Source of the DNA: Candidatus Ornithospirochaeta stercoripullorum
Lineage (GTDB): Bacteria; Spirochaetota; Spirochaetia; Sphaerochaetales; Sphaerochaetaceae
Length of the DNA stretch: 38,897 bases
Direction: 5' to 3'
Assembly: GCA_017694595.1 (NCBI GenBank)
Contig: JADIMT010000003.1
Location: forward strand, 1-38,897
Positions 1-8,497 of this stretch are shown one piece after another (position 1 is the first letter of the stretch; each line of letters opens with the position of its first letter). The notes beneath the pieces are model-generated. The model ran no database searches, was not told where the DNA came from, and saw only the letters and a list, made by a program, of their open reading frames with translations. The translations under genes and the position numbers were made by a program.

Positions 1-2
1 TC

Positions 3-212
3 GGCAGAAGCTATCCTGACTCAGGCAATTACTGGACAAGGAGACACCGCGAATGGCTTGATTCATTGAAATTCGAGGATCGTAAGCTCAATCACGCATA
101 CCAGTCGTATCTGCAGCAGGTAAAGGACCTGTAATCCAAGCTTGCCCTCATGGATGAGGAGATAGAGAACATCGCCGATGAGGAGAGATACAAGAACAGT
201 GCCGATAGAAAC
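3..212 (+). pseudogene. Decayed IS110-family transposase fragment with in-frame stop at 132-134
   Basis: Frame 3 reads GRSYPDSGNYWTRRHREWLDSLKFEDRKLNHAYQSYLQQVKDL* then SKLALMDEEIENIADEERYKNSADRN*. This resembles the IS110 'YWT.KHR.WL..L.F.....Q..Y..YL..V' segment and following 'LDEEIE..A'. Confidence 0.6.
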
Positions 213-484
213 TGAGCTCTTTCCCTTACCTATACAGGCCTTGCCACTCTATAATCCGGCAGAAGGAGAAAATCGCATAAAAGAGTTCTTTACAACGGTC
301 ACATCATATCAGAAGATGGAGCTTCCGTGCTCTTTCTCTCATCGATGTATCGAGTCTGACTTTCGCTCTTTGTATTTGCATCATTATTTTTTATAATTTC
401 TGCGTTATACTTTTATTTATCAAGGTGAAATTTATAATTCAATCAATATTTCTGAGTGTTATAAATGATTTTCATCAAAAAAGT

Positions 485-513
485 TTGCGCCCTTTCAAAA
501 CTGCATTTATACT
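485..513 (+). promoter_or_regulatory. Candidate sigma70-type promoter for the purine permease
   Basis: TTGCGC (485-490), 17-bp spacer, TATACT (508-513). Confidence 0.45.
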
Positions 514-592
514 AGGCTTGGTATTAGACACCGGATACAGAGGAAAGAGGTAATCCATGTATCTGCGTGAAAAGAATGAGAAAGGAGGCAAT

Positions 593-1969
593 ATGGCTGA
601 TTTCTTTCATCTTCAGGAGAAGAAGACGAATGTAAAGACCGAAATTGTAGCTGGTCTTACAACGTTCTTCACAATGGCCTACATCATATTCGTTAACCCG
701 GGTATGCTTGCAGAAACTGGCATGAACTGGAATGGCGTCTTTGTAGCAACATGTCTTGCAGCAGCTGTAGGAACGCTTGTTATGGCGCTATATGCCAATG
801 TACCGTATGCCATTGCCCCAGGCATGGGATTGAATGCACTTTTCACATACACCATCTGCCTTGCTGGTGGCTTTGTCTGGCAGGAAGCACTTGCAATGGT
901 CTTCATCTGTGGTTTGATCAACATCATCATCACAGTAACCAGACTCAGAAAAGCGATTGTCAAATCGATTCCAGAGGGATTGCAGAACGCAATTGGTGGT
1001 GGTATTGGCCTCTTCATTGCTTATCTCGGAATGAACAATGCTGGTCTTATCTCATTCACAGGCGCTTATCCGAGTGTTACACCAGGCATGCACGCATTTG
1101 ATCAGGCTCATCTAGTTCTAGCTGTAATCGGACTTCTGATCATCGTTGTCCTCATGGTTATGAAAGTCAAAGGAGCCATGCTCATTGGAATCATAGCTAC
1201 TACTATCATTGGTATACCGATGGGTGTTACAAATATCCATCAGTCTATTTTCTCCAGCAGTGAGACAGTAGCAGGTTTCAAGGAAGTAGCTTTCAGTTTC
1301 TTTGGTTCTCCAGGCCTTGGATCGCTTTTCTCGGATCCTGTTAAGATCCCGTTTGTTATTGTTACTATCTTCTCAATGAGCCTTTCTGATACATTCGATT
1401 CGATTGGTACATTCATCGGAACAGGACGCAAGAGCCATATATTCGATGAAGAAGATGAGAAAGCACTTGAGAGCACAGGCTTCAAGAGCCGTCTCGACAA
1501 AGCTCTTGTCGCAGATTGCGTAGCAACATCAATCGGTTCTCTTTTCGGAACAAGCAACGCCACGACATTCGTTGAAAGCTCCGCAGGTATCGCAGTTGGA
1601 GGCCGCACAGGACTTGCAAGCCTTGTAACAGCCGCAATGTTCCTTCTCTGTCTGCCGTTCTCTGGGCTTATCGGAATGGTTCCTTCAGCAGCAACATCAC
1701 CAGCTCTTATCGTTGTTGGTATTCTCATGGTTGAACCATTTGCTGAGATCAACTGGAAGGATCTTACGGAAGCAATTCCTGCATTCTTTACAGTTGCTAT
1801 CATGAGCTTCACATATGGCATTACAAATGGTATCGCAGCAGGCTTTATCATGTATTGCATCACAAAGATCTTTACAAAGAAAGCCAGTGAGATACATCCG
1901 ATTATCGCAGTTGCATCTGTTCTGTTCGTACTTGATTTCGTGCTTAAATCACTGCATATCGGAACGTGA
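593..1969 (+). CDS. NCS2-family purine permease (AzgA/PbuG-like)
   Basis: ORF with SD AAAGGAGG before ATG 593; 'KTEIVAGLTTFFTMAYIIFVNP', 'APGMGLNALFTY' and 'FVESSAGIAVGGRTGLASL' motifs. Confidence 0.92.
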   Translation: MADFFHLQEKKTNVKTEIVAGLTTFFTMAYIIFVNPGMLAETGMNWNGVFVATCLAAAVGTLVMALYANVPYAIAPGMGLNALFTYTICLAGGFVWQEALAMVFICGLINIIITVTRLRKAIVKSIPEGLQNAIGGGIGLFIAYLGMNNAGLISFTGAYPSVTPGMHAFDQAHLVLAVIGLLIIVVLMVMKVKGAMLIGIIATTIIGIPMGVTNIHQSIFSSSETVAGFKEVAFSFFGSPGLGSLFSDPVKIPFVIVTIFSMSLSDTFDSIGTFIGTGRKSHIFDEEDEKALESTGFKSRLDKALVADCVATSIGSLFGTSNATTFVESSAGIAVGGRTGLASLVTAAMFLLCLPFSGLIGMVPSAATSPALIVVGILMVEPFAEINWKDLTEAIPAFFTVAIMSFTYGITNGIAAGFIMYCITKIFTKKASEIHPIIAVASVLFVLDFVLKSLHIGT

Positions 1970-1990
1970 TGATTTCGTGTTATCATTTTG

Positions 1991-2016
1991 ACCGGAGGCA
2001 GATGTCTCCGGTTTTT
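1991..2016 (+). terminator. Intrinsic terminator-like hairpin
   Basis: ACCGGAG-gcagatgt-CTCCGGT followed by a T-run, 5 nt before the next ATG. Confidence 0.6.
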
Positions 2017-2020
2017 AAAT

Positions 2021-2689
2021 ATGAAGAGATTGTTTATTCTTGGTGATTCAACAGCCGCTGTAAAAAGCGATAATGCCCGTCCAGAGACTGGATGGGGTGA
2101 GAAGTTCGGCCAGTATCTGAAGCCTGACTGGCTTCTTGAAAACAGGGCAGTCAACGGACGTTCCACAAAGGATTTTCTTGCAAAAGGCGAGTTAGAAGAA
2201 ATTCTCTCTATTGCTTCTTCTGGAGATATTGCGCTCGTCCAATATGGCCACAATGATGAGAAACTTGATGATCCATCCAGGGGAGCAAGAGCCTGGCATG
2301 AGTATATAGTGAATCTTCTATACATTGCTGGAAAACTACAGCAGAAAGGTGTCAGAGCCATCTTCCTTACATCAATAGCAAGAAGGAAGTTCGAGAATGG
2401 ACTACTTGTTGATACCCATGGTGATTGGCCCGCTGCGATGAAATGTGCAGCAGAAAGGGCTGGCGTTGACTGCATTGATTTGACAATCCCGACAATGATT
2501 GGAATCATGAAGGAAGGGGAGGAATGCTCGAAGAAATACTTCATGAATTTCTCCTCAGGTTTGTATGATAACTATCCGGATGGCGATGAGGATAACACCC
2601 ATTTGCGTCCTGAAGGAGCTGAGTGGATTGCTTCTCTTGTATATGAAGGACTTTCAAAACTTGAAGAGAAGCCGGAGGCGCTGAAGTGA
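2021..2689 (+). CDS. SGNH/GDSL hydrolase, rhamnogalacturonan acetylesterase-like
   Basis: 'LFILGDSTAA' block I, 'NRAVNGRSTKDF', 'VQYGHND' and C-terminal 'DNTHLRPEGA' motifs. Confidence 0.85.
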   Translation: MKRLFILGDSTAAVKSDNARPETGWGEKFGQYLKPDWLLENRAVNGRSTKDFLAKGELEEILSIASSGDIALVQYGHNDEKLDDPSRGARAWHEYIVNLLYIAGKLQQKGVRAIFLTSIARRKFENGLLVDTHGDWPAAMKCAAERAGVDCIDLTIPTMIGIMKEGEECSKKYFMNFSSGLYDNYPDGDEDNTHLRPEGAEWIASLVYEGLSKLEEKPEALK

Positions 2690-3552
2690 GCTTTATCGAG
2701 AAGCTGTTCTCTCCTGGTCATTCTATTGCATGGGATTATATCTCATCATTTTCAGAATTACATGAAATACTTCCACATATTCATGATTTCATCGGCTCAT
2801 GCCAAAAGACAAGATTGGTTGAGATTGCAGATGGTGTATGGGCATCTCCTACAGCTTCAATTGCACGGACTGCGGTGATCATGCCTCCTTGCCTAATAGG
2901 AGAGGGGGCTGAGATCCGGCACTCCGCATACATTCGTGGCAATGCAGTAATCGGCGACAATGCTGTAATCGGGAACTCCTGTGAAATCAAGAATGCTATC
3001 ATTTCAGATAACGCAGAAATTCCTCATTTCAATTATGTTGGCGATAGTATCCTTGGATACAAAGCACACATGGGAGCTGGCGCTATTACATCCAATGTAA
3101 GATCTGACAAGAAACCAATAGTGCTCCATATCAATGGAAAAGATCTGCATACAAAGCTGCACAAAGTCGGAGCTTTCATCGGAGACAGAGCGGAGATAGG
3201 ATGTAATGCTGTTCTGAATCCAGGCACTATAATAGGCAAAGACTCAATCATCTATCCGCTCTCATCTGTTCGTGGCTATGTGCCAGAGCGGATGATTTAT
3301 AAAGCCAATGGCAATTGCGTACAGAGGGAGGAGAAATACATGGGATGGAAAGAAGATGTTCTTGAAAAGATCTTGTCTCTAAAGAAGAAAGAATTCACAT
3401 TGGATGAAGTTTATCAGTTTGAAGATGAGCTACAGAGGCTTTATTCTAACAATCATAATGTTCAAGCAAAAATCAGACAGCAGCTCCAAATGCTTCGCGA
3501 TGATGGTATTCTTGAATTTATTGCACCTGGAAGATATCGGTTGACTCGGTAG
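2686..3552 (+). CDS. LbH nucleotidyltransferase/UDP-GlcNAc pyrophosphorylase-like protein with C-terminal DpnI/Dam-replacing-type winged helix
   Basis: GTG start overlapping the previous TGA. N-terminal hexapeptide repeats ('GAEIRHSAYIRGNAVIGDNAVIGNSCEIKNAI', 'VGDSILGYKAHMGAGAITSNVRSDKK'). C-terminal 'EFTLDEVYQFEDELQRLYSNNHNVQAKIRQQLQMLRDDGILEFIAPGRYRL'. Confidence 0.82.
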   Translation: MSFIEKLFSPGHSIAWDYISSFSELHEILPHIHDFIGSCQKTRLVEIADGVWASPTASIARTAVIMPPCLIGEGAEIRHSAYIRGNAVIGDNAVIGNSCEIKNAIISDNAEIPHFNYVGDSILGYKAHMGAGAITSNVRSDKKPIVLHINGKDLHTKLHKVGAFIGDRAEIGCNAVLNPGTIIGKDSIIYPLSSVRGYVPERMIYKANGNCVQREEKYMGWKEDVLEKILSLKKKEFTLDEVYQFEDELQRLYSNNHNVQAKIRQQLQMLRDDGILEFIAPGRYRLTR

Positions 3553-3558
3553 TGCTGT

Positions 3559-4005
3559 TCAGAAATGGAAATCGAATAGTTTCTTTATTTTGTATACCGT
3601 TCCTTCTCCAATTGTCCTGATTGCATGTAAGACTAATGACTCGGATATTCCATAACCTGCTTCAAAGCATGGAAATGCAAATTTAGTTTCTCGTATTATT
3701 CTGATCGTGTCCTCAACTGCTTTGAATGGGGTCGTGTAATCAGAGACTTGATTGGATATGGTTGTTAAGAGATTCTTGTAGCTGAGTGTGAAGCAACCTT
3801 CTTTTTCATCCACATTCTGACCATACTTTTCCAAGTAGTTGAAAAAGGCAATGAGATTACTTTGGTATACGTCCTGATTGTTCTCTATTGGAATGATGTA
3901 ATCAAAAAGAGCTGATCCACCATAGGCTGACATAATTTCCTTGATTGATGGGATATAAGCTTCATCGCTGTTTATATTTTCTATTACAACTAACGTTCCA
4001 TGCAT
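3559..4005 (-). CDS. Hypothetical protein, 148 aa
   Basis: ORF convergent with the preceding gene; no confident family. Confidence 0.55.
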   Translation of the reverse strand: MHGTLVVIENINSDEAYIPSIKEIMSAYGGSALFDYIIPIENNQDVYQSNLIAFFNYLEKYGQNVDEKEGCFTLSYKNLLTTISNQVSDYTTPFKAVEDTIRIIRETKFAFPCFEAGYGISESLVLHAIRTIGEGTVYKIKKLFDFHF

Positions 4006-4132
4006 GGTTATCTCAAAATCCTATTGCGATCTTTTAGTTTCTTGATAAGTTACAAAAGATCGTGTTGATATTATTATTGCTCGCATGTAAACTAAAAACA
4101 ACATTAACCATATTGTATTCGTTGGGAGGGAT

Positions 4133-4744
4133 ATGATGATTTCTTTCTATACAGTAAGAGAAAAAGGAACAGAAGCAGAAGGAGTACTTGTTGTTGCGAA
4201 TAACATAGAAGACGCGAAAAGAACCGCGCATAAATTTTATATGAAAACTCTGTTATTCACAAAAAAGCCCGTAGAATTAGAAGTTACTGGGCAATTTTCC
4301 AAAATAATTTCAAAAGAATCTCTTAAACCATATGTGCCGAAAATGATGAATGCCAGCTATTATGAATCAAATGGAGTGGAGATTATCAATGGAAAAGAAT
4401 TTTATACCACGTTTTTGAATAGGCTTGGTATTGACTGGAGCAAACGTATAACTTTTCAAGTGATGCCTGAATTTTTACTTTATGTAAAATCAAGTAATTC
4501 TGTATTCTTTGTTATTGATAATCAGAATAAGACGGCGGATGTGTTTTATTCTCTTCTCCAGTCTTGTGCTTTTTTGAAATCGCAGTGCATGAAGATTTTT
4601 GACGGTACAGGTATAAAGTGCGAAGTTGTTTTTATATCAAAAAAAAGATTACGTTGTAAAATTGATAGGGATGCGGTTCTTTATGCTGAAAGCATGGGAT
4701 GTCACTGTTACACGGAGTGTATTCCATTGTCTGTTTTATTGTAA
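4133..4744 (+). CDS. Hypothetical protein, 203 aa (AT-rich ORFan)
   Basis: ORF with SD-like GGGAGGG before the start; no recognised domain. Confidence 0.6.
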   Translation: MMISFYTVREKGTEAEGVLVVANNIEDAKRTAHKFYMKTLLFTKKPVELEVTGQFSKIISKESLKPYVPKMMNASYYESNGVEIINGKEFYTTFLNRLGIDWSKRITFQVMPEFLLYVKSSNSVFFVIDNQNKTADVFYSLLQSCAFLKSQCMKIFDGTGIKCEVVFISKKRLRCKIDRDAVLYAESMGCHCYTECIPLSVLL

Positions 4745-4785
4745 TTAGAAGTTGTAATTGAAGTGACACCTAGAATATTTCATGC

Positions 4786-4887
4786 TTTTGGGCTGGATAG
4801 CTTAACAGATAATACAGCTGGATCGATATTGATAAACGATATATCGAAATTGCTAAAAAGCGCTTGGAAGATATCAAGCAAAGGTGA
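4786..4887 (+). pseudogene. C-terminal relic of a DNA N4/N6 methyltransferase
   Basis: Frame 4801 reads LNR*YSWIDIDKRYIEIAKKRLEDIKQR*, matching the conserved 'LNR.YIGIDID..Y.EIAKKRL' ending; preceded by FWAG*. Confidence 0.55.
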
Positions 4888-4892
4888 AAAGA

Positions 4893-4911
4893 GAGCCATG
4901 CCAAATGGCTC
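4893..4911. terminator. Hairpin, possibly a bidirectional terminator
   Basis: GAGCCAT-gccaa-ATGGCTC, just downstream of the methyltransferase relic; TCTTTT follows it on the minus strand. Confidence 0.45.
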
Positions 4912-5118
4912 CCTTTATAGCTTTTCAGATATCAGCAAGGCGGGTATCTGGATAATCACCACCTATCAAATTTGAGTTTTCCACATTGATTGTAGCAGTG
5001 GCTATTGCTTTGTCATACTGATAAATATCGACTCTCTGTATACCGTTAGAACATGTTGAGATGCTTCTAGATAGCCTGATGGTTTTAACTTTTCTTGTTC
5101 TAAACGAATCCTTAGATA

Positions 5119-5149
5119 TTGACATAAGCCAACCGGGGGGGGGTATGTT
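5119..5149 (+). promoter_or_regulatory. Candidate phase-variable promoter with G9 tract in the spacer
   Basis: TTGACA (5119-5124), 19-nt spacer containing GGGGGGGGG (5135-5143), TATGTT (5144-5149). Confidence 0.5.
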
Positions 5150-5168
5150 GTATGGAGAGGAGTATGTG

Positions 5169-6221
5169 ATGAAAAAACTTTCAATCATTATTTTGTCTGT
5201 TATTTGTTTGGTTGCTGGTTTTACAGCTTGCACAGCCGGTAATACACTGCCTCCACCACCGAGCATTGACAGGACACCTTATGATGTTGATACAAGTTCA
5301 GAGCTTATCTTAATGCTTTCTGAAAGCGGGCAGGCAAGGCTTACTAATGACATTACTTTGGATGCGCTTCCTCTGGATGCGGATTCACCAGCAGAAACCA
5401 CGATAGACCTCAATGGAAATGAACTCACTTTTGCAACAGAGGATACTATGGTTATCCCTGAAGGAAAGAGCCTGAAGATTGAAAATGGTGATATCATTAC
5501 AACCTTTTCGAGCCCTGATCTTGTTCAAGTTGTTTTTAGAGTTGGCAAGGATAGCAAACTTGAGTTTGATGGCGTGAACTACAAGGCAGCTTCTTCTGGA
5601 ATTCTTCCATCTGATAATGCAGAAGTTGTCATAAATGATTCCGTGCTGGAAATTGCAGGAGCTTGGGGAATCTCTACGAATGCTGGGAATCCTGAAGGAT
5701 ATAGCGTTTCTATTAGAATCACAGATTCAGAAATATCTGAAACAACTAGAACGGGCACGGCAGTCATGCTCAATACCCCAACTGATCTATGGATTGAGAA
5801 TTCTACAATCACTGGTGGCAGGCAAGGCGTAATCTTAAGAGGTGGTAATGGTACTTTCATAAACAGCAGAATCATCTCTCGTGGAGAGTTTGACACAGGG
5901 GATCAATACTATCTAGATGGCACATGGGCTACTGGAAATCGTGTTCCAATGGCTGCTCTTACTGTAGGAAATACATCCACTGATGCTTATAAATATAGCA
6001 CAGTATGCACCATTGACGATGCAACAGAGCTTGTGATGACTGATTCAGGAGAATATGAAGACGGTAGGGCTTTTGAGATTTACGTAGGAAGCCTTGCGAC
6101 AGATTCAGAATTGACAGTCACGCTCTCCGTTCCTTCTGATATCGAGCAATACATTAAAGGTAATAACAGTTGTTGGTGCGGAGCGAATATCACTCTCAAT
6201 GAAGAGAAGCTAACTAAATAA
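5169..6221 (+). CDS. Predicted lipoprotein with right-handed beta-helix-like body
   Basis: Signal peptide MKKLSIIILSVICLVAGFTAC with lipobox-like FTAC; repetitive beta-strand pattern; SD GGAGAGGAG upstream. Confidence 0.75.
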   Translation: MKKLSIIILSVICLVAGFTACTAGNTLPPPPSIDRTPYDVDTSSELILMLSESGQARLTNDITLDALPLDADSPAETTIDLNGNELTFATEDTMVIPEGKSLKIENGDIITTFSSPDLVQVVFRVGKDSKLEFDGVNYKAASSGILPSDNAEVVINDSVLEIAGAWGISTNAGNPEGYSVSIRITDSEISETTRTGTAVMLNTPTDLWIENSTITGGRQGVILRGGNGTFINSRIISRGEFDTGDQYYLDGTWATGNRVPMAALTVGNTSTDAYKYSTVCTIDDATELVMTDSGEYEDGRAFEIYVGSLATDSELTVTLSVPSDIEQYIKGNNSCWCGANITLNEEKLTK

Positions 6222-6261
6222 AAGATAGACGACTGAAGAAGTCTTATTCTTTGTAATTAAA

Positions 6262-6294
6262 TCGGCAGTCATTGTGGCTGCCGACTTGTTTTTA
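6262..6294 (+). terminator. Intrinsic terminator
   Basis: TCGGCAG-tcattgtgg-CTGCCGA followed by cttgttttt. Confidence 0.75.
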
Positions 6295-6304
6295 CATGAT
6301 GCTC

Positions 6305-7090
6305 TTACTGTTCTGTAGAACCTAGAAATCCAAGCACTTTCGAGAGCTCCGCGGTAGTGTTTTTGATTTCTTCTGTTATTTCCTGGAAGCTGTCATTATT
6401 GAAACGGAAGATCGGCCAGGACACAGACATCGCAGCAATCGTTTTCCCAGAATAGTCTTTGATGGGTGCTCCAATGCAAAGCATGTTCTCTTCATGCTCT
6501 TCATCATCGATTGCCCAGCCTCTTTGCCTTGTTCTCTCCAGTTCGTCTCTCAGAGCTTGAGGTGTCTTTATTGACTTCGCTGTGAATGGTTTGAGCTGGT
6601 TTCTATCAAGATACTCTTGAAGTTCTTTTTCAGACATATCCGCAAGGAAGATCTTTCCGATTGCTGTACAATAAAGCGGTATGACCTTGCCGACCCTTGA
6701 GTACATCCTTAATGGATATATTGATTCCTCTTTCAGAACATACACGGCACTGTCATCTTCAAGTATACCCATATGGACAGTTTCACCAAGCTCCTGGCAA
6801 AGATGCTTTGCAAAAGGTTTTGCAGTATTGATCAAATCCATATGCCTAAGAGATCTGGAGCCGATAGAGAACATCTTCAGTGTCAGATGGTATAAATCAG
6901 CTCCATCTCTGTAGACATAACCGAGCGCGGTTAAGGTTGAGAGAAAACGAAGCAATGTTGCTTTCGGCAAATCTGTTTTTCTGGAGAGGTTCTCCAGATT
7001 GCAACTTTCCATTTCTGAGAGCGCTTCAAGTATTGAGATAGTGCGGACGACCGCGCTCATTTGCTTTTCGTCTTCTCTCGCTTTTTCCAT
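6305..7090 (-). CDS. IclR/KdgR-family transcriptional regulator
   Basis: N-terminal HTH 'AVVRTISILEALSEMESCNLENLSRKTDLPKATLLRFLSTL'; C-terminal effector domain 'GKVIPLYCTAIGKIFLA', 'AIDDEEHEENMLCIGAPI'. Confidence 0.92.
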   Translation of the reverse strand: MEKAREDEKQMSAVVRTISILEALSEMESCNLENLSRKTDLPKATLLRFLSTLTALGYVYRDGADLYHLTLKMFSIGSRSLRHMDLINTAKPFAKHLCQELGETVHMGILEDDSAVYVLKEESIYPLRMYSRVGKVIPLYCTAIGKIFLADMSEKELQEYLDRNQLKPFTAKSIKTPQALRDELERTRQRGWAIDDEEHEENMLCIGAPIKDYSGKTIAAMSVSWPIFRFNNDSFQEITEEIKNTTAELSKVLGFLGSTEQ

Positions 7091-7096
7091 TTTTTA

Positions 7097-8497
7097 TTAA
7101 CCCTCGAAGTATCTCTGTGCGTTGTTGAAGGAGATGTTGCGGACAATCTCGCCAAGCATCTCGCTGTCTGCTGGAACTTCTCCGTTCTCTGCCCATCCTC
7201 CGATAACATTGCAGAGTATTCTTCTGAAATACTCATGTCTTGAATAGGAGAGGAAGGACCTTGAATCTGTGAGCATGCCGATGAAGAGTGGGAGTGCTCC
7301 AAGATTTGCGAGAGTCTTGATCTGCTCTTCCATGCCATCTCTGTGATCGCAGAACCACCATGCGGAACCAAGCTGGATTCTTCCCCTTATTCCACCCTGA
7401 TAGCATCCCATCAGTGTTCCAAGCGCGTAGTAATCCTTAGGATTGAGCGAGTAGAGTATGGTCTTCGGTACATCATTTGTATCTGTAAGAGCAGAGAAGA
7501 ATGCTGCAACGCCAGCTGCAAGCTCTGCATCATAGACAGCATCAAAGCCTGTGTCAGGACCCATAACGCGGAACATCTTGGCGTTGTTGTCTCTGATTGC
7601 AGCGAAATGGAGCTGCATGGCAACATTGTTCTTCCTATATGCGCGAGCAAGAGCCGAGAGCAAATATGTTCTCCAGGCATCTGCCTCGAGTGCTGTGACA
7701 TCTGTGCCGTTCATCTTCTTCTGGAACACTTCATTGACTTTGCCAGCTTCCCAGAATGTGTGAGGACATGTCATGAGAGCATGGTCAGATGCGCGGCATC
7801 CCATCTCAACAAAGAACTGCAGTCTCTTCTCGAGAGCTGTGACGACATCATCAGCTGTCTTGATTTCCATCTCCGCAGCTTTTGCCAGCTTAGCGATGTA
7901 GTCAGCGAAATCTGCCTTGTCGATGTTAAGAGCTTTATCAGGTCTGAATGACGGGATGACTTTTGCAGGGCACTTTCCTTCTTCTTTGATAACTTTATGC
8001 CACTTCAAGTCATCTGCAGGATCATCTGTTGTTCCAACTGCATAGACGTTGAACTTCTTCATGATTCCGAAGACAGAAAGCTCTGGGTTTGATTTGAACT
8101 GCTCATTGGCTTCGTCATAGATCTTCTTTGCATTCTTTCTGCAAAGGACATCATAGATGCCGAAGTATCTCTGCAGTTCAAGGTGTGTCCAGTGATAGAG
8201 TGGATTGCCGATCAGGTTCTCCATTGTCTCTGCCCAGGCAAGGAACTTGTCATATGGATCAGCATCTCCTGTGATGAGCTTTTCATCGAAACCACAGGTT
8301 CTCATCTGTCTCCACTTGTAGTGATCGCCGCCAAGCCAAGCATCTGTGATAGTTGTGAATCTCTTGTCCTCAGCGATCTGCTGTGGAATAAGATGGCAGT
8401 GATAGTCGAAAATAGGTGCGTCTGCAGCATACTCGTGATAAAGAGTCTTTGCCATTCCGCTTTCGAGCAGAAAGTCCTTTCCCATGAATTCTGTCAT
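7097..8497 (-). CDS. uxaC: Uronate (glucuronate/galacturonate) isomerase
   Basis: 'PIFDYHCHLIPQQIAEDKRFTTITDAWLGGDHYKWRQMR', 'VYAVGTTDDPADDLKWH', 'GGWAENGEVP'; ATGA overlap with uxaA. Confidence 0.96.
   Translation of the reverse strand: MTEFMGKDFLLESGMAKTLYHEYAADAPIFDYHCHLIPQQIAEDKRFTTITDAWLGGDHYKWRQMRTCGFDEKLITGDADPYDKFLAWAETMENLIGNPLYHWTHLELQRYFGIYDVLCRKNAKKIYDEANEQFKSNPELSVFGIMKKFNVYAVGTTDDPADDLKWHKVIKEEGKCPAKVIPSFRPDKALNIDKADFADYIAKLAKAAEMEIKTADDVVTALEKRLQFFVEMGCRASDHALMTCPHTFWEAGKVNEVFQKKMNGTDVTALEADAWRTYLLSALARAYRKNNVAMQLHFAAIRDNNAKMFRVMGPDTGFDAVYDAELAAGVAAFFSALTDTNDVPKTILYSLNPKDYYALGTLMGCYQGGIRGRIQLGSAWWFCDHRDGMEEQIKTLANLGALPLFIGMLTDSRSFLSYSRHEYFRRILCNVIGGWAENGEVPADSEMLGEIVRNISFNNAQRYFEG

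Noticed and set aside
178-396. 72-aa ORF next to the IS110 fragment
   Set aside because: Starts inside the transposase relic in another frame; no similarity recognised.
400-592. Purine riboswitch upstream of the NCS2 permease
   Set aside because: The conserved purine-aptamer core and kissing loops could not be found; only promoter-like hexamers are present.
1240-2544. 434-aa minus ORF opposite the permease and SGNH genes
   Set aside because: Antisense to two well supported CDSs; composition typical of shadow ORFs.
4925-5266. 113-aa minus ORF overlapping the poly-G promoter and lipoprotein start
   Set aside because: Its 5' part is antisense to the lipoprotein signal peptide. The 3' part (…IQRVDIYQYDKAIATATINVENSNLIGGDYPDTRLADI) followed by a hairpin might be a relic, but I cannot assign it.
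7343-7951. 202-aa + ORF opposite uxaC
   Set aside because: Antisense shadow ORF of a well conserved gene.
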